DNA of 64,000 bases from JANQFV01 sp964468185 (GCA_964468185.1 CAYXTR010000005.1:1-64000), one strand, 5' to 3'; shown: positions 40,876 to 49,399, counted from the first letter of the stretch. Translations and numbers: made by a program. Notes: generated by a model from the sequence alone, not told the origin.

Positions 40876-41793
40876 ATGCGGTTCACGGAAGACGGGTTGC
40901 GACAACGTATTGCAGATGAGGGGCTGTTGCTGGACGGGGGGCTGGGGACGGAGTTGGAGCGGCGGGGAGTGCGGGGGACGTTGCCGTTGTGGTCGACGCA
41001 TGCGCTGCTTGAGCGACCCCAGTTGGTACGGACAATTCACGGTGAGTACGTGGAGGCGGGTGCGGGGATTGTTGTGGCGGGCACGTTTCGGACGAATCCA
41101 CGGGCGTTACGAGCGGCGGGACTGGGTGGACGGGGGGCGGAGCTGAATCGACTGGCGGTGGATTTGGCGCGCGAGGCTGTGGGTGAGCGGGTCGTGCTGG
41201 TTGGGGCCAGTGTGGCGCCGGTCGCGGACTGTTATGACGTGGAGCGCGTCCCGGACGAGCAGACGCTGAGCGATGAGCATGCGGAGAATATGGACTGGGT
41301 TGCCGGGGCGGAGCCGGATCTGGTGTGGATCGAGACGATGGGGACGCTGCGTGAGGCGGTGGCGGCATGCCGGGCGGCGCGTGAGCGCGGATTGCCGTTT
41401 GTGATCTCACTGATGCCTGCTGAGCGTGGGACGCTGCTGAGCGGGGAGCCGCTGGCGGAGGTCGTGGCCGCGGTGGAAGAGGAGAAGCCGATGGCTATTG
41501 GCATGAATTGTGCGCCGCCGTTGGGGATATCGTCGCTGCTGCCGACGTTGCTGCGGCTGTCCAGCGTTCCGACGGTGGCGTATGCGCATATTGGTAATAG
41601 GGAGCCGACGACGGGGTGGTCTTTCTCGGAGGCGAATGTGGAGCCGGAGCAGTATGCGGAGTATGCGGGGCGGTGGTGTGCGTTGGGTGTGCGTGTGATT
41701 GGCGGCTGCTGTGGGACGAGGCCGGGGCATGTGCGTGCGGTGTGTGAGCGGATACGAGGGGGCGAGGGAGGATCTGTGGGTTTGAGTGTTTGA
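40876..41793 (+). CDS. Homocysteine S-methyltransferase family protein
   Basis: Transfers a methyl group (from S-methylmethionine, betaine or a folate/cobalamin donor) to homocysteine. 305 residues from the ATG at 40876 with GGAGGGAG ahead. The TIM barrel motifs are GLLLDGGLGTELERRGV, YVEAGAGIVVAGTFRTNPRA, LVGASVAPVADCY and DLVWIETMGTLREAVA. The zinc-binding cysteines are in AIGMNCAPP and VIGGCCGTRPGHVRAV. The single-domain length fits MmuM/BHMT-like enzymes rather than full MetH. The last residues run into a purine-rich, repeat-containing tail. A 29-base piece of this gene (41473-41501) occurs again, inverted, 0.5 kb downstream. Confidence 0.88.
   Translation: MRFTEDGLRQRIADEGLLLDGGLGTELERRGVRGTLPLWSTHALLERPQLVRTIHGEYVEAGAGIVVAGTFRTNPRALRAAGLGGRGAELNRLAVDLAREAVGERVVLVGASVAPVADCYDVERVPDEQTLSDEHAENMDWVAGAEPDLVWIETMGTLREAVAACRAARERGLPFVISLMPAERGTLLSGEPLAEVVAAVEEEKPMAIGMNCAPPLGISSLLPTLLRLSSVPTVAYAHIGNREPTTGWSFSEANVEPEQYAEYAGRWCALGVRVIGGCCGTRPGHVRAVCERIRGGEGGSVGLSV
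41473..41501 (+). repeat. 29-bp gene segment with downstream inverted copy
   Basis: Starts GTGGAAGAGGAGAAGC and encodes the VEEEKPMAIG part of the methyltransferase. The exact reverse complement lies at 41998-42026, outside any gene. Confidence 0.85.
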
Positions 41794-41920
41794 GGATCTG
41801 AGTGGTTGGGGGCGCGGGGGTTTTGGCCGCTGCGCGGGGTTGGAGTGGGAACGTGGGAACGGCTCAGGCCACGGCGTTGTTGGCCGCTGCGCGGATTGGC
41901 GGTGTTTGTCGGGTCAAACG

Positions 41921-41939
41921 CACTGCCGACACGGCAGTG
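41921..41939. repeat. REP-like hairpin, copy 1
   Basis: CACTGCCG, loop ACA, CGGCAGTG: perfect 8-bp stem. Copy 2 (42202-42220) has T-A where this has C-G, so pairing is kept. Confidence 0.7.
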
Positions 41940-41967
41940 GCACGGGCCGACACGGCAGTGGCACGGG
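41926..41967 (+). repeat. Exact 21-bp tandem repeat, two units
   Basis: Units 41926-41946 and 41947-41967 are identical (starting CCGACACGGCAGTGG); the first overlaps the 3' half of the hairpin at 41921. Confidence 0.9.
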
Positions 41968-41997
41968 CGGGCGTGGTTGGTCGCTTGCGGCTGCCGC

Positions 41998-42026
41998 CCA
42001 ATAGCCATCGGCTTCTCCTCTTCCAC
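41998..42026 (-). repeat. Inverted copy of methyltransferase gene segment
   Basis: 29 bases, exact reverse complement of 41473-41501, with no coding context around it. Confidence 0.85.
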
Positions 42027-42041
42027 TGAGGGCGGCCGCTA

Positions 42042-42064
42042 CCGGACGTCAGGCTCGGAGGCCG
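42042..42064. repeat. GTCAGGC hairpin repeat, truncated copy
   Basis: CCGGACGTCAGGCTCGGAGG matches 42272-42291 exactly (the match continues for two more bases), but the second stem arm is lost here. Confidence 0.6.
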
Positions 42065-42201
42065 AGAATGGTAACAAAGTAATAATGGGACAAAGTGACA
42101 AGGGGTCCGGGGACACGAGGGAACGTGGGAAGGTGGGAACGGCTCAGGCCACGCGGTTGTTGGCCGCTACGCGGGGTGGGCGTGTGTGGTGCAGTGAGGA
42201 A

Positions 42202-42220
42202 CACTGCTGACACAGCAGTG
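42202..42220. repeat. REP-like hairpin, copy 2
   Basis: CACTGCTG, loop ACA, CAGCAGTG: same fold as 41921-41939 with a compensatory base pair. Confidence 0.7.
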
Positions 42221-42277
42221 GCACTGGCAGGCGGGGTTGGTTACGCGGGGTCAGCCGGGAATTGAGCGTTGCCGGAC

Positions 42278-42303
42278 GTCAGGCTCGGAGGCCTGACGCT
42301 ACA
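42278..42303. repeat. GTCAGGC hairpin repeat
   Basis: GTCAGGC, loop TCGGA, then GCCTGAC (with one extra G), followed by GCTACA. A relative at 47387-47412 has loop TTTGAT and second arm GCCTGGC, also followed by GCTACA. Confidence 0.6.
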
Positions 42304-42425
42304 TTGCTGACCGGCCGGAGGTCGGTCCCACACATCGCCGATCGACGCGAGGTTGGTCCTCCACATCACCGATTGGCCGGAGGTTGGAGCCCCACATCGT
42401 TGATTGGTCGGAGGTTGGTCGCCCC
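42301..42425 (+). repeat. Degenerate tandem array, four 31-bp units
   Basis: Units start at 42301, 42332, 42363 and 42394. Each opens ACAT(C/T)G/A and carries a (C/G)GAGGT(T/C)GG core. Units diverge by several bases each. There are no spacers, so it is a minisatellite rather than a CRISPR. Confidence 0.8.
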
Positions 42426-42469
42426 ATGCGGAGGGCTGATGGTGTGGGGAAACTGTGTGATTTGGGTGG

Positions 42470-44590
42470 TTACGGGCGTGTTTGGAACTTGATTACGACT
42501 AGCGTGATGTCGTCGTCCTGGGTGCGGTGGCCGTGGAAGGCGCTGACGGCGAGCGTGATGGCGGTGCTGATGTCGCGGGCGGAATGCGTGTGATGCTCAC
42601 GGATGATGTCCTGCAGGCGGCCTTTGCCGAACATCTGGCCTTGGGGGTTGCGGGCTTCCCAGATGCCGTCGGTGCCGATGACGAGGATCTGCCCGGGCGC
42701 AACGACGCGGGGTCCGAGATCTTCGTATTTCCAGTGTGCGTCGATGCCGAGGGGCAAGCCGCCGCCGTCGAGTTCGTTGAACGCGTCGGTGGCCGGATCG
42801 TAGATGATGGCAGGGTCGTGGCCGGCGTTGGCCCAGCGTACCGCGTGCTCGCGGACATCGATGAGGAAGTAGCCCAGCGTCATGAAGCGGCCGACGGGGA
42901 CGTCCTGGGTGAGGTGGCGATTCATGTGGTTGAGGATGTTGCCGAGGTCGGCGGGGTCGCCGGCGCGGCTGCGCAGCAGGGCCCGAGCGGTAGCCATGAG
43001 CAGGGCGGCGGCGATGCCGTGTCCGGCGACGTCTCCGACGGCGACGCCGAGGCGGTGGGGGCCGAGTTCGGTGAGTTCGACGAAATCGAAGTAGTCGCCG
43101 CCGGTCTCGTCGCAGTAGAGGCTTTGGCCGGCGACGTCGAGGCCGGGGATGCGGGGTGGGTCTTGGGGCAGGAGGTGTTGCTGGACCTCCATGGCGACGG
43201 TGAGGGATTGCTTGAGGCGGATGCGTTCGCGGAGTTGGGGGAGCATGCGGTTGACCGCTGTGGCGAGGTGACCGAGTTCGTCGCGGGTGCGGACGCGGGA
43301 GGGGGTATTGAAGTCGCCGCTGGCGATGCGGCGTGCGGCGGCGGCGAGCTCCTGGATGGGCTTGGTAACGTGGCGAGAAGCGCTCAGAGAGGAGAGGACA
43401 ACGACGACGATGACGCCGAGGATGAGGAAGATGACGAGGCGGGCCTGGGCGTCGATGCGGGCGTGGACGCGTTGTTCGGCGGCGCGGGCTGGGGCGAGGA
43501 CGGTTTTGTAGGGAATGATGGCGACGAGGGCGGCGCCGGCGTCTTCGAGAGGTGCGTAGGCCCAGAGTGATTTGAGTCCGCGGTAGGTGAGGGTGCGGAC
43601 GTCGGCGAGGTTGGCGCTCAGGTCGCTGCGGACGAGTTCGAACTCCTCCCGATCGGGCGAGTTGAGGTGTTCGAGTTGTGGCTGGGTATTGGCGGTTGGG
43701 GCTTCGTACTCGCGTCTGGCGAGGATGAGGATGTTGGGTGGGTCGCTGATTGGGTCGGGCTCGGCGACGACGAGCATGACATCGGTGACGTCGGACCATT
43801 CGGGGGGTAGCTGGACGGTTTGGATTACGTCGGTCAGGCGGGTGTCGATTCCGGCGACGCCGGTGAGGGTTTCGTCGTTTCGGAACACGGGGATGGAGAG
43901 GGTAAGGACGGTGTGGCGGGTGGCGACGTCGATGGTCAGGGGGTTCCAGACAAGGCCTTTGGTGTTGATGGCGCGTTGGTACCAGGGGCGCTGTCGGGGG
44001 TCGTAGTTGGTTGGGAGGGTACCTTGGCCGGGGTAGAAGGTATGGAGGCCGTTTTCGAGGGTGAGGTATTGCCAGAAGATGTAGTTGGGTTGTGATTCCT
44101 GGATGGTCTGGAAGATGGGTAGGATTCTGGTGAGGCGGGCTTGATCGTCGGCGACGGCGGCGGTTTCGGTGCCGGGGGCGTGGTAGAAGCCTTGTTGTTC
44201 GTAGGCGGCGGCGAGGTGGGGATGGTCGGCGGGATGTGGGTTATTGGGTTGGGACTCGGTTGGGGTGGTTAGGATGACCCCTTGTTTGATGAGGGGGATG
44301 TTGTTGGGTGGGGGTTCGTCGAGTAGGTGTTCGGCTTCGCGGGCGAGGAAGGTTAGGTTTTGTTCGAGGAGTTCGCCTTCGCGCTGGACGAGGCGGGCGT
44401 GGTCGCGGACGGTTTTGAGGAGGAATTGTTCGGCGTTGCTGAGGAGGTTGTTGCGGACGTCCTGGGCGAGGTCGTCTGCGGCGCGGAGGGCGCCGGCGCG
44501 GCCGATCCAGAGCGCGATGGTGAGGGGGCCGAGGGAGATGGTGAGGAGCAGGAGCAGGATTTTCCAACGTAGGCGGAACACGGGGGGCAT
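42470..44590 (-). CDS. Cache-HAMP-SpoIIE phosphatase sensor
   Basis: 706 residues. The first helix (ILLLLLTISLGPLTIALWIG) anchors a large extracytoplasmic double-Cache-type sensor (about 35-375; FWQYLTLENGLHTFYPGQGT, YDPRQRPWYQRAINTKGLVW). A second helix (LVIFLILGVIVVVVLSSLSA) leads to HAMP (about 395-450, SRHVTKPIQELAAAARRIAS) and then a PP2C/SpoIIE Ser/Thr phosphatase domain (about 475-706). Its metal-site motifs are CDETGGDYFDF, VAVGDVAGHGIAAALLMATA, RWANAGHDPAIIY and VIGTDGIWEARN. RsbU-like in design: an external signal would switch dephosphorylation of an anti-anti-sigma or similar protein. No such partner gene is adjacent. Its stop lies just after the repeat patch; it is divergent from imuA. 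Confidence 0.93.
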   Translation of the reverse strand: MPPVFRLRWKILLLLLTISLGPLTIALWIGRAGALRAADDLAQDVRNNLLSNAEQFLLKTVRDHARLVQREGELLEQNLTFLAREAEHLLDEPPPNNIPLIKQGVILTTPTESQPNNPHPADHPHLAAAYEQQGFYHAPGTETAAVADDQARLTRILPIFQTIQESQPNYIFWQYLTLENGLHTFYPGQGTLPTNYDPRQRPWYQRAINTKGLVWNPLTIDVATRHTVLTLSIPVFRNDETLTGVAGIDTRLTDVIQTVQLPPEWSDVTDVMLVVAEPDPISDPPNILILARREYEAPTANTQPQLEHLNSPDREEFELVRSDLSANLADVRTLTYRGLKSLWAYAPLEDAGAALVAIIPYKTVLAPARAAEQRVHARIDAQARLVIFLILGVIVVVVLSSLSASRHVTKPIQELAAAARRIASGDFNTPSRVRTRDELGHLATAVNRMLPQLRERIRLKQSLTVAMEVQQHLLPQDPPRIPGLDVAGQSLYCDETGGDYFDFVELTELGPHRLGVAVGDVAGHGIAAALLMATARALLRSRAGDPADLGNILNHMNRHLTQDVPVGRFMTLGYFLIDVREHAVRWANAGHDPAIIYDPATDAFNELDGGGLPLGIDAHWKYEDLGPRVVAPGQILVIGTDGIWEARNPQGQMFGKGRLQDIIREHHTHSARDISTAITLAVSAFHGHRTQDDDITLVVIKFQTRP

Positions 44591-44717
44591 GATACGGGGT
44601 GGTGCGTTTTGGGGTAGCGGGTGTGGGTGGGATTTGGTGGTGGGGGGTTGTGATTGTGGTGCGGAATGGGTCGGCGCATGCGGGTGAGCGGGTGTGAGAA
44701 AAATGCCGGATTTTGAT

Positions 44718-44746
44718 TTGCTCTGCGCCGGATGTTTGGTTATTAT
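44718..44746 (+). promoter_or_regulatory. Candidate promoter for imuA-imuB
   Basis: TTGCTC, 17 bases, TATTAT, about 80 bases before the imuA ATG. No LexA-type palindrome that I recognise overlaps it, so SOS control is not shown by the sequence. Confidence 0.45.
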
Positions 44747-44826
44747 TAGGGTTCTTGGGCGTGACGATTTGTGGCGCCTGCATTAGTGGAAACGGAGATT
44801 GTGTTTTGGTTATTGAGGCAGCTTGT

Positions 44827-45774
44827 ATGTCTGTGCTGAGGGTGTGCGCTGAGTCGCCGATGGAGACGAGGTCGGAGGCTGCGGTGGTGGGGTATGGGGA
44901 TGAGGCGGGTATTGAGCGGGTTGGAGGGGGTGGGATTGGTGTGGTGGAGGCGTCGGCTGGGCCGGGGGGTGTGGCCGATGATTCTCTGGTGTGTGAAGTA
45001 GATGGTGGGGATGTTGGGCGGTGGCGGATGGGGCGGCGCGTGGTGCAGGGGGAGAATTGCGAGGGTGTTTCGCGGGATCCGCGTTTGGTGGGATTGGCGG
45101 CGCAGGTTCGGCGATTGCAGCGGCGGCATCGTGTGTGCGATAAGGCGCGGCGTTGTGCGAGTGGGCTGGCGGAGTTGGATGAGGTGTTGGGGGGTGGTTT
45201 TGTGCGAGGTGGGGTACACGAACTGGTGGCGGCGCGTGAAGGGGCAGCGGCGTATACCGTGGCGCTGCGGACCGCTGCCCGCGCCGCCAGCGCTAACAAG
45301 TGGTTGTTCTATGTTGATGTGGGGCAGGATTTGTATCCGCCGGCGCTGGCGCAGATGGGGGTGCCGTTGGGGCGGCTGATTGTGGTGCGTACTGCGTGGC
45401 TGACGGATGCGTTGTGGGTGTGTGAGCAGGTGTTGCGGTGTCGGGGGGTGGGGGCGGTTGTGTTGCCGGTGCGCAAGTTGGATGCATATGTTTCGCGGCG
45501 GTTGCAATTGGCGGCGGAGGCTGGGGAGGGGTTGGGGCTGTTGATTCGGCGGGAGGCAGATGGCGGGCAGATATTTGCGGCGAGTCGTTTGTATTTCGAG
45601 CCAATGATCGGAGGGAAGGGAAGCCGTCGAATGCGGGTTAGCGTGCTCAAATTGCGGGAGGGACGCCCGTGTGAGCCGTTTGTGGTGGAGTTGCCCGATG
45701 CGGCGGATTTTATGTCTGTGGCTGCCGGACCTATCGATCGAGCGGGCCCGGCGTGCTACCGCGCGAGCGGCTGA
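44827..45774 (+). CDS. imuA: ImuA-like RecA-fold protein
   Basis: Accessory protein of the mutagenic translesion system (ImuA-ImuB-DnaE2). 315 residues from the ATG at 44827 with GAGG upstream; the frame is open from 44713 but only with a TTG and through the promoter. The first 100 residues are variable. The RecA-like core follows: ASGLAELDEVLGGGFVRGGV, HELVAAREGAAAYTVALRTA, KWLFYVDVGQDLYPPALAQM, LIVVRTAWLTDALWVCEQVL and VSRRLQLAAEAGEGLGLLIR. A standard Walker A (GxxxxGKT/S) is not present, as in other ImuA proteins. It overlaps imuB by 77 bases in another frame, so the two are translationally linked. No lexA or dnaE2 gene is in the window. Confidence 0.82.
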   Translation: MSVLRVCAESPMETRSEAAVVGYGDEAGIERVGGGGIGVVEASAGPGGVADDSLVCEVDGGDVGRWRMGRRVVQGENCEGVSRDPRLVGLAAQVRRLQRRHRVCDKARRCASGLAELDEVLGGGFVRGGVHELVAAREGAAAYTVALRTAARAASANKWLFYVDVGQDLYPPALAQMGVPLGRLIVVRTAWLTDALWVCEQVLRCRGVGAVVLPVRKLDAYVSRRLQLAAEAGEGLGLLIRREADGGQIFAASRLYFEPMIGGKGSRRMRVSVLKLREGRPCEPFVVELPDAADFMSVAAGPIDRAGPACYRASG

Positions 45775-47260
45775 TGTGTCGCAGCCGGTCGTGCTGACGC
45801 GGCCGGTGGGAGCGTCGCTCAGTGTTGTGCGAGCCTGTTCGCAGGCACGTGAAGCAGGCGTGCGGGCAGGCATGACGTTGGGGCAGGCGCAGGCGCTGCT
45901 GCCGCAGGTGGCGGTGCTGGCGGATGATCCGGCGGGTGATGGTGTGGTGCTGGAGCGTCTGGCGCGTTGGGCGTTGCGGTTCAGTCCGAATGTGGAGGCT
46001 GTGTCGCCGGACGTATTGCTCGTGGATGTCACGGGTTGTGCGCGGCTCTTCGGAGGAGAAAGCAATATTGTGCGTCAGGCTGTAGGGGGGCTGGCGCAGC
46101 AGGGGTTTGTGGCGCGGGGGGCGTTGGCGGATACGGTGGGGGCGGCGTGTGCGCTGGCGCGGGGCGGGTCGGAGGCGACGGTGGTGGTGCCGCCGGGCTT
46201 GGGCAGCATGTATCTGGCGCCGCTGTCGCCGGAGGTGTTACGGATTGAGCCGTGGGTGAGTGCGCAGCTTGATGCGTTGGGTGTGCGAACGATTGGAGAT
46301 TTGCTGACGTTGCCGCGGTCGGCGTTGCCGGGGCGGTTTGGGGCTGGGCTTGTATTGCGGTTGCAGCAGGCACTGGGTGAGGTGTGTGAGCCGGTTACGC
46401 CGGTGGTGTCGGAGGACGTGCTGCGGGTCGGGCTAGGATTTGATAGTCCGGTGGCGGATTTTGCGATGATTCTGGGGGTGGGGCAGCGTTTACTGGCGGA
46501 TTTGCTGACGCGGCTGCGGGTGGCGGCGCGGGCTTTGCAGGTGCTGGAGTGCATTTTGTATTTTGAGGATGTGCCGCCGCGGGTGTTGGCGGTTGGTTTG
46601 GCGCGGGCGTCGCGGATTGAGAAGCATATTGGCGAATTGTTGCGGCAGCGGCTGGAACGGACGGATCTGTCGCCGGGTGTAATGGGGGTTCGGCTGGTGG
46701 CGCGGGAGACGGTGCGTTTTGGCGGGGTGCAGGAGGAGCTGTTTGAGGCGAAGGAGCCGGGTGATGATGAGGCGCTCGGGACGTTGATCGATCGGTTGGC
46801 GAGTCGGCTGGGGTATGCGGCGCTGGTGCGGCTGCGATTGGAGGATGACCATCAGCCGGAGCGGGCTTATCGGTATGTGCTGGTGTCGGACGTGGGGTGT
46901 GAGGTGGATGAGGTTGGGGGGCGTGAGGAGTTGGTTTTTGCGGTGGACGGGGCGGGTGATGAGGGCGTGGTGGCGGAAGTCGCCAGCCGGAATCCGCGGC
47001 CGGTGCGGCTGCTGGCCAGGCCGTTGCCGGTGCGGGTGATTGCGCTGGTGCCGGACGGTCCGCCGACGTGGCTGGCGTATGGTGGTCAGGAGCAGTTTGT
47101 GGTGGATGTGCGTGGTCCGGAGCGGATTGAGACGGCGTGGTGGCGGGGGGCGGATGTGCGGCGGGACTATTTTCGGGTGACGGTTGAATGTGGGGAGCAA
47201 TTGTGGGTTTTTCGCGATAAAGCCGGCAAGCGCTGGTATTTGCATGGTTATTTTGCGTAG
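45698..47260 (+). CDS. imuB: ImuB, Y-family polymerase-like protein
   Basis: 520 residues from the ATG at 45698 (MRRILCLWLPDLSIERARRA). Y-family fold: palm strands ILCLWLPDLS and VEAVSPDVLLVDVTGCARLF, the fingers-region VRAGMTLGQAQALLPQ, and a helix-hairpin-helix thumb (LDALGVRTIGDLLTLPRSAL). The catalytic acids are missing: the usual D-x-D near the start and the S-x-D-E motif read L-P-D-L and S-P-D-V. This is the known feature of ImuB, which acts as a beta-clamp-binding hub rather than a polymerase. Late sequence (WRGADVRRDYFRVTVECGEQ, LWVFRDKAGKRWYLHGYFA) is the typical ImuB C-terminal signature. It should work with DnaE2, which must be elsewhere. Confidence 0.9.
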   Translation: MRRILCLWLPDLSIERARRATARAADVSQPVVLTRPVGASLSVVRACSQAREAGVRAGMTLGQAQALLPQVAVLADDPAGDGVVLERLARWALRFSPNVEAVSPDVLLVDVTGCARLFGGESNIVRQAVGGLAQQGFVARGALADTVGAACALARGGSEATVVVPPGLGSMYLAPLSPEVLRIEPWVSAQLDALGVRTIGDLLTLPRSALPGRFGAGLVLRLQQALGEVCEPVTPVVSEDVLRVGLGFDSPVADFAMILGVGQRLLADLLTRLRVAARALQVLECILYFEDVPPRVLAVGLARASRIEKHIGELLRQRLERTDLSPGVMGVRLVARETVRFGGVQEELFEAKEPGDDEALGTLIDRLASRLGYAALVRLRLEDDHQPERAYRYVLVSDVGCEVDEVGGREELVFAVDGAGDEGVVAEVASRNPRPVRLLARPLPVRVIALVPDGPPTWLAYGGQEQFVVDVRGPERIETAWWRGADVRRDYFRVTVECGEQLWVFRDKAGKRWYLHGYFA

Positions 47261-47386
47261 CCCACTTGTCGGGAGCACCTGCGAGAAGGTGACGCAGTGC
47301 GTACGATATGCTCTGCGCCCGCGCAACGTTGGAGGGCTTGTCGTTGTGTTGCAGCGTTGGACGTCCCCGTCGGGCATGCGCGGATT

Positions 47387-47412
47387 GTCAGGCTTTGATG
47401 CCTGGCGCTACA
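47387..47412. repeat. GTCAGGC hairpin repeat, distant copy
   Basis: GTCAGGC, loop TTTGAT, GCCTGGC, then GCTACA. It shares both arms (one G-T pair) and flank with 42278-42303, in the 207-base gap between imuB and the next gene. Confidence 0.55.
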
Positions 47413-47467
47413 CGTTTCCGCGACTTGCTCTAGAGTACTGAATGGGCGTTGGCAGCACTGGAGTCAG

Positions 47468-49270
47468 GTGGCTACGCGAAGTGATCAGCCAGGCGAGAGC
47501 GGGGTCCGCACGACATGGACACCGCGCGCGAAGCGTTGGCTCGCGCATGGGCGACTGCCGATTTGGGTGGCGCTTGTTGCGGTGGTGCTGACGTTGCCGT
47601 CGCTGGGCGTCGGGTGGGTAGCGGATGATTATTACCACCGGGCGGTTTTGCATGACGCGGGTGCGTTCGGCGACATCGTGAGCGGTCCGCTGGACATGTT
47701 CAATTTCTTTGACGGGGACCCGGTAAGAACGCGGCGCATGATGGATCTTGGCTTTGTGCCCTGGTGGACGAATCCGCAGATCCAGGCGGGGCTATGGCGG
47801 CCGCTGACGGTGCTGACGCACTGGCTGGATTATCAGTTGTGGCCGGAAACGCCGGCGTTGATGCATGCGCAGAGTATCGCGTGGTTTGGGCTGCTGGTGC
47901 TGGTGGTTGCGGTTTTTTATCGCCGGATGCTGGGGGCTACTTGGGTGGCGGGGCTGGCGGCGTTGCTATATGCGGTTGACGATGCGCGGGGGATGCCGGT
48001 GGCGTTTCTGGCCAATCGGAATGTACTGATCTCGGCGACGTTTGGGGTGACGGCGCTGCTGATGCATGATCGCTGGCGGCGGGGCGGTTCCGGGTTTGCG
48101 GGCGTGGCAACGGCGGTGTTGTTGCTGGCGAGTTTGCTGGCGAAGGAGGCGGGTGTTGCGACGTGCGCATATCTGGCGGCGTATGCGCTGTGGTGTGACG
48201 GCGGATCGTGGAAGTCGCGGGTGCTGAGCTTGCTGCCGTACGCGCTTGTCGTATTGGGGTGGCGTGTGGTGTATGCGGGGCTGGGTTATGGGATGGCGCA
48301 CACCGGCCTGTATGTGGATCCACTGAGTGAGCCGCTGCGGTTTGTGTACGTGGTTGCGGTGCGGGGACCGGTGCTGCTGTTGGGGCAGTGGGCGTGGCCG
48401 CCGGCGGAGATCGTATTGCTGTTGTCGGACGTGCAGCGCGTTGTGCATTGGGTTGTGGCGGTGGTTGTACTGGGTGCGCTCGGATGGCTGGTATGGCCGG
48501 TGGTGCGACGTGATCGGGTGGCGTGGTTTTGGGTGACGGGGATGTTGCTGGCGGTCGTGCCGTTCTGTGCGGCGTTTCCGGGAGATCGATTGCTCACGTT
48601 TGTGGGCTTGGGCGCGATGGGGCTGTTGGCACAGGTTGCAGCACGCGTTTTTGAATCGGCGCGGGGCGTATCCGCTCGGTTGGGGATGCGTTGGTCGCGT
48701 GTGGTTGTGGGCGCTTTGTTGGGGCTACATCTGGCCGTATCGCCGGCGATGTTGATGGCGCGGTCGTTCAGTCCGACGGGGGATGTGCTGATTGGTGGGT
48801 TTTATTTGCGGCTGCCATTTGACGAGCGTATCCGCCGGCAGGAGCTGATTGTCGTCAATCCGCCGAGTGTGCTGCATATGGCATATCTGTTGCCGGAGCG
48901 GGAACTGGCGGGGGAGCGGTTGCCGAAGCGTGTGCTGAGTCTGGCGTCGGGGATGCAGCCGGTGACTGTTGAGCGGATTGACGAGCGGACGCTGATGGTG
49001 CGGCCTGAGGGCGGGTATTTGCGGTGGTTGTTTGATCGGCTGTTTCGGGAGGAGGGGGATGCGCTAGGGGTTGGGGATACGGTCGATTTGACGGGTGTGA
49101 AGATCAGGGTGAACGAATTGAACGAGGCGGGGCGGCCGGCGGTGGTGCGATTTGAGTTTGCGCGGTCGCTGGATAGTCCACGTTATCGGTGGGTTTGTTT
49201 TGAGGATGGTGCGTTTGGGGAGTGTGTGCCGCCGGCGGTTGGGGAGCGGTGGCAGATTGATCCGTGGTGA
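47468..49270 (+). CDS. Polytopic membrane protein, GT-C glycosyltransferase-like
   Basis: 600 residues starting with GTG (TGGAG upstream). About ten membrane helices (RLPIWVALVAVVLTLPSLGV first; WVAGLAALLYAVDDARGMPV; VATAVLLLASLLAKEAGVAT; VVHWVVAVVVLGALGWLVWP; VVVGALLGLHLAVSPAMLMA). The first loop contains GWVADDYYHRAVLHD, a D-D motif right after helix 1, which is where GT-C lipid-linked-sugar transferases (GT39/GT83 type) hold their catalytic acids. The last about 150 residues form a soluble beta-rich domain (RRQELIVVNPPSVLHMAYLL). A transferase that uses polyprenyl-phosphate sugars is the best guess, but the family is not certain. The next gene, 130 bases on, encodes a GPP34 protein. Confidence 0.6.
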   Translation: MATRSDQPGESGVRTTWTPRAKRWLAHGRLPIWVALVAVVLTLPSLGVGWVADDYYHRAVLHDAGAFGDIVSGPLDMFNFFDGDPVRTRRMMDLGFVPWWTNPQIQAGLWRPLTVLTHWLDYQLWPETPALMHAQSIAWFGLLVLVVAVFYRRMLGATWVAGLAALLYAVDDARGMPVAFLANRNVLISATFGVTALLMHDRWRRGGSGFAGVATAVLLLASLLAKEAGVATCAYLAAYALWCDGGSWKSRVLSLLPYALVVLGWRVVYAGLGYGMAHTGLYVDPLSEPLRFVYVVAVRGPVLLLGQWAWPPAEIVLLLSDVQRVVHWVVAVVVLGALGWLVWPVVRRDRVAWFWVTGMLLAVVPFCAAFPGDRLLTFVGLGAMGLLAQVAARVFESARGVSARLGMRWSRVVVGALLGLHLAVSPAMLMARSFSPTGDVLIGGFYLRLPFDERIRRQELIVVNPPSVLHMAYLLPERELAGERLPKRVLSLASGMQPVTVERIDERTLMVRPEGGYLRWLFDRLFREEGDALGVGDTVDLTGVKIRVNELNEAGRPAVVRFEFARSLDSPRYRWVCFEDGAFGECVPPAVGERWQIDPW

Positions 49271-49399
49271 GAGGTGTGATTTGGCATGGGCGATTCGGAG
49301 ATATGTGCCGGGTTGTAATTTCGCGGAGGCGGCGAGTGCGCGTAAGGTATGAATTGGTAGGTCAGGGAATCACGGTTTGCAGCCATAGGGAGCGAGGTG

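Larger units (their letters stand above)
41853..42174 (+). repeat. Pair of direct repeats
   Basis: GTGGGAACGGCTCAGGCCAC is at 41853-41872 and again at 42133-42152. A few bases later in both copies comes TTGTTGGCCGCT followed by G or A and then CGCGG (41877-41894; 42157-42174). The copies are about 280 bases apart in a gene-free patch. Confidence 0.8.

Noticed and set aside
42301..42425. Tandem 31-bp units as a CRISPR array
   Set aside because: Units abut directly with no spacers, are diverged, and no cas genes are present.
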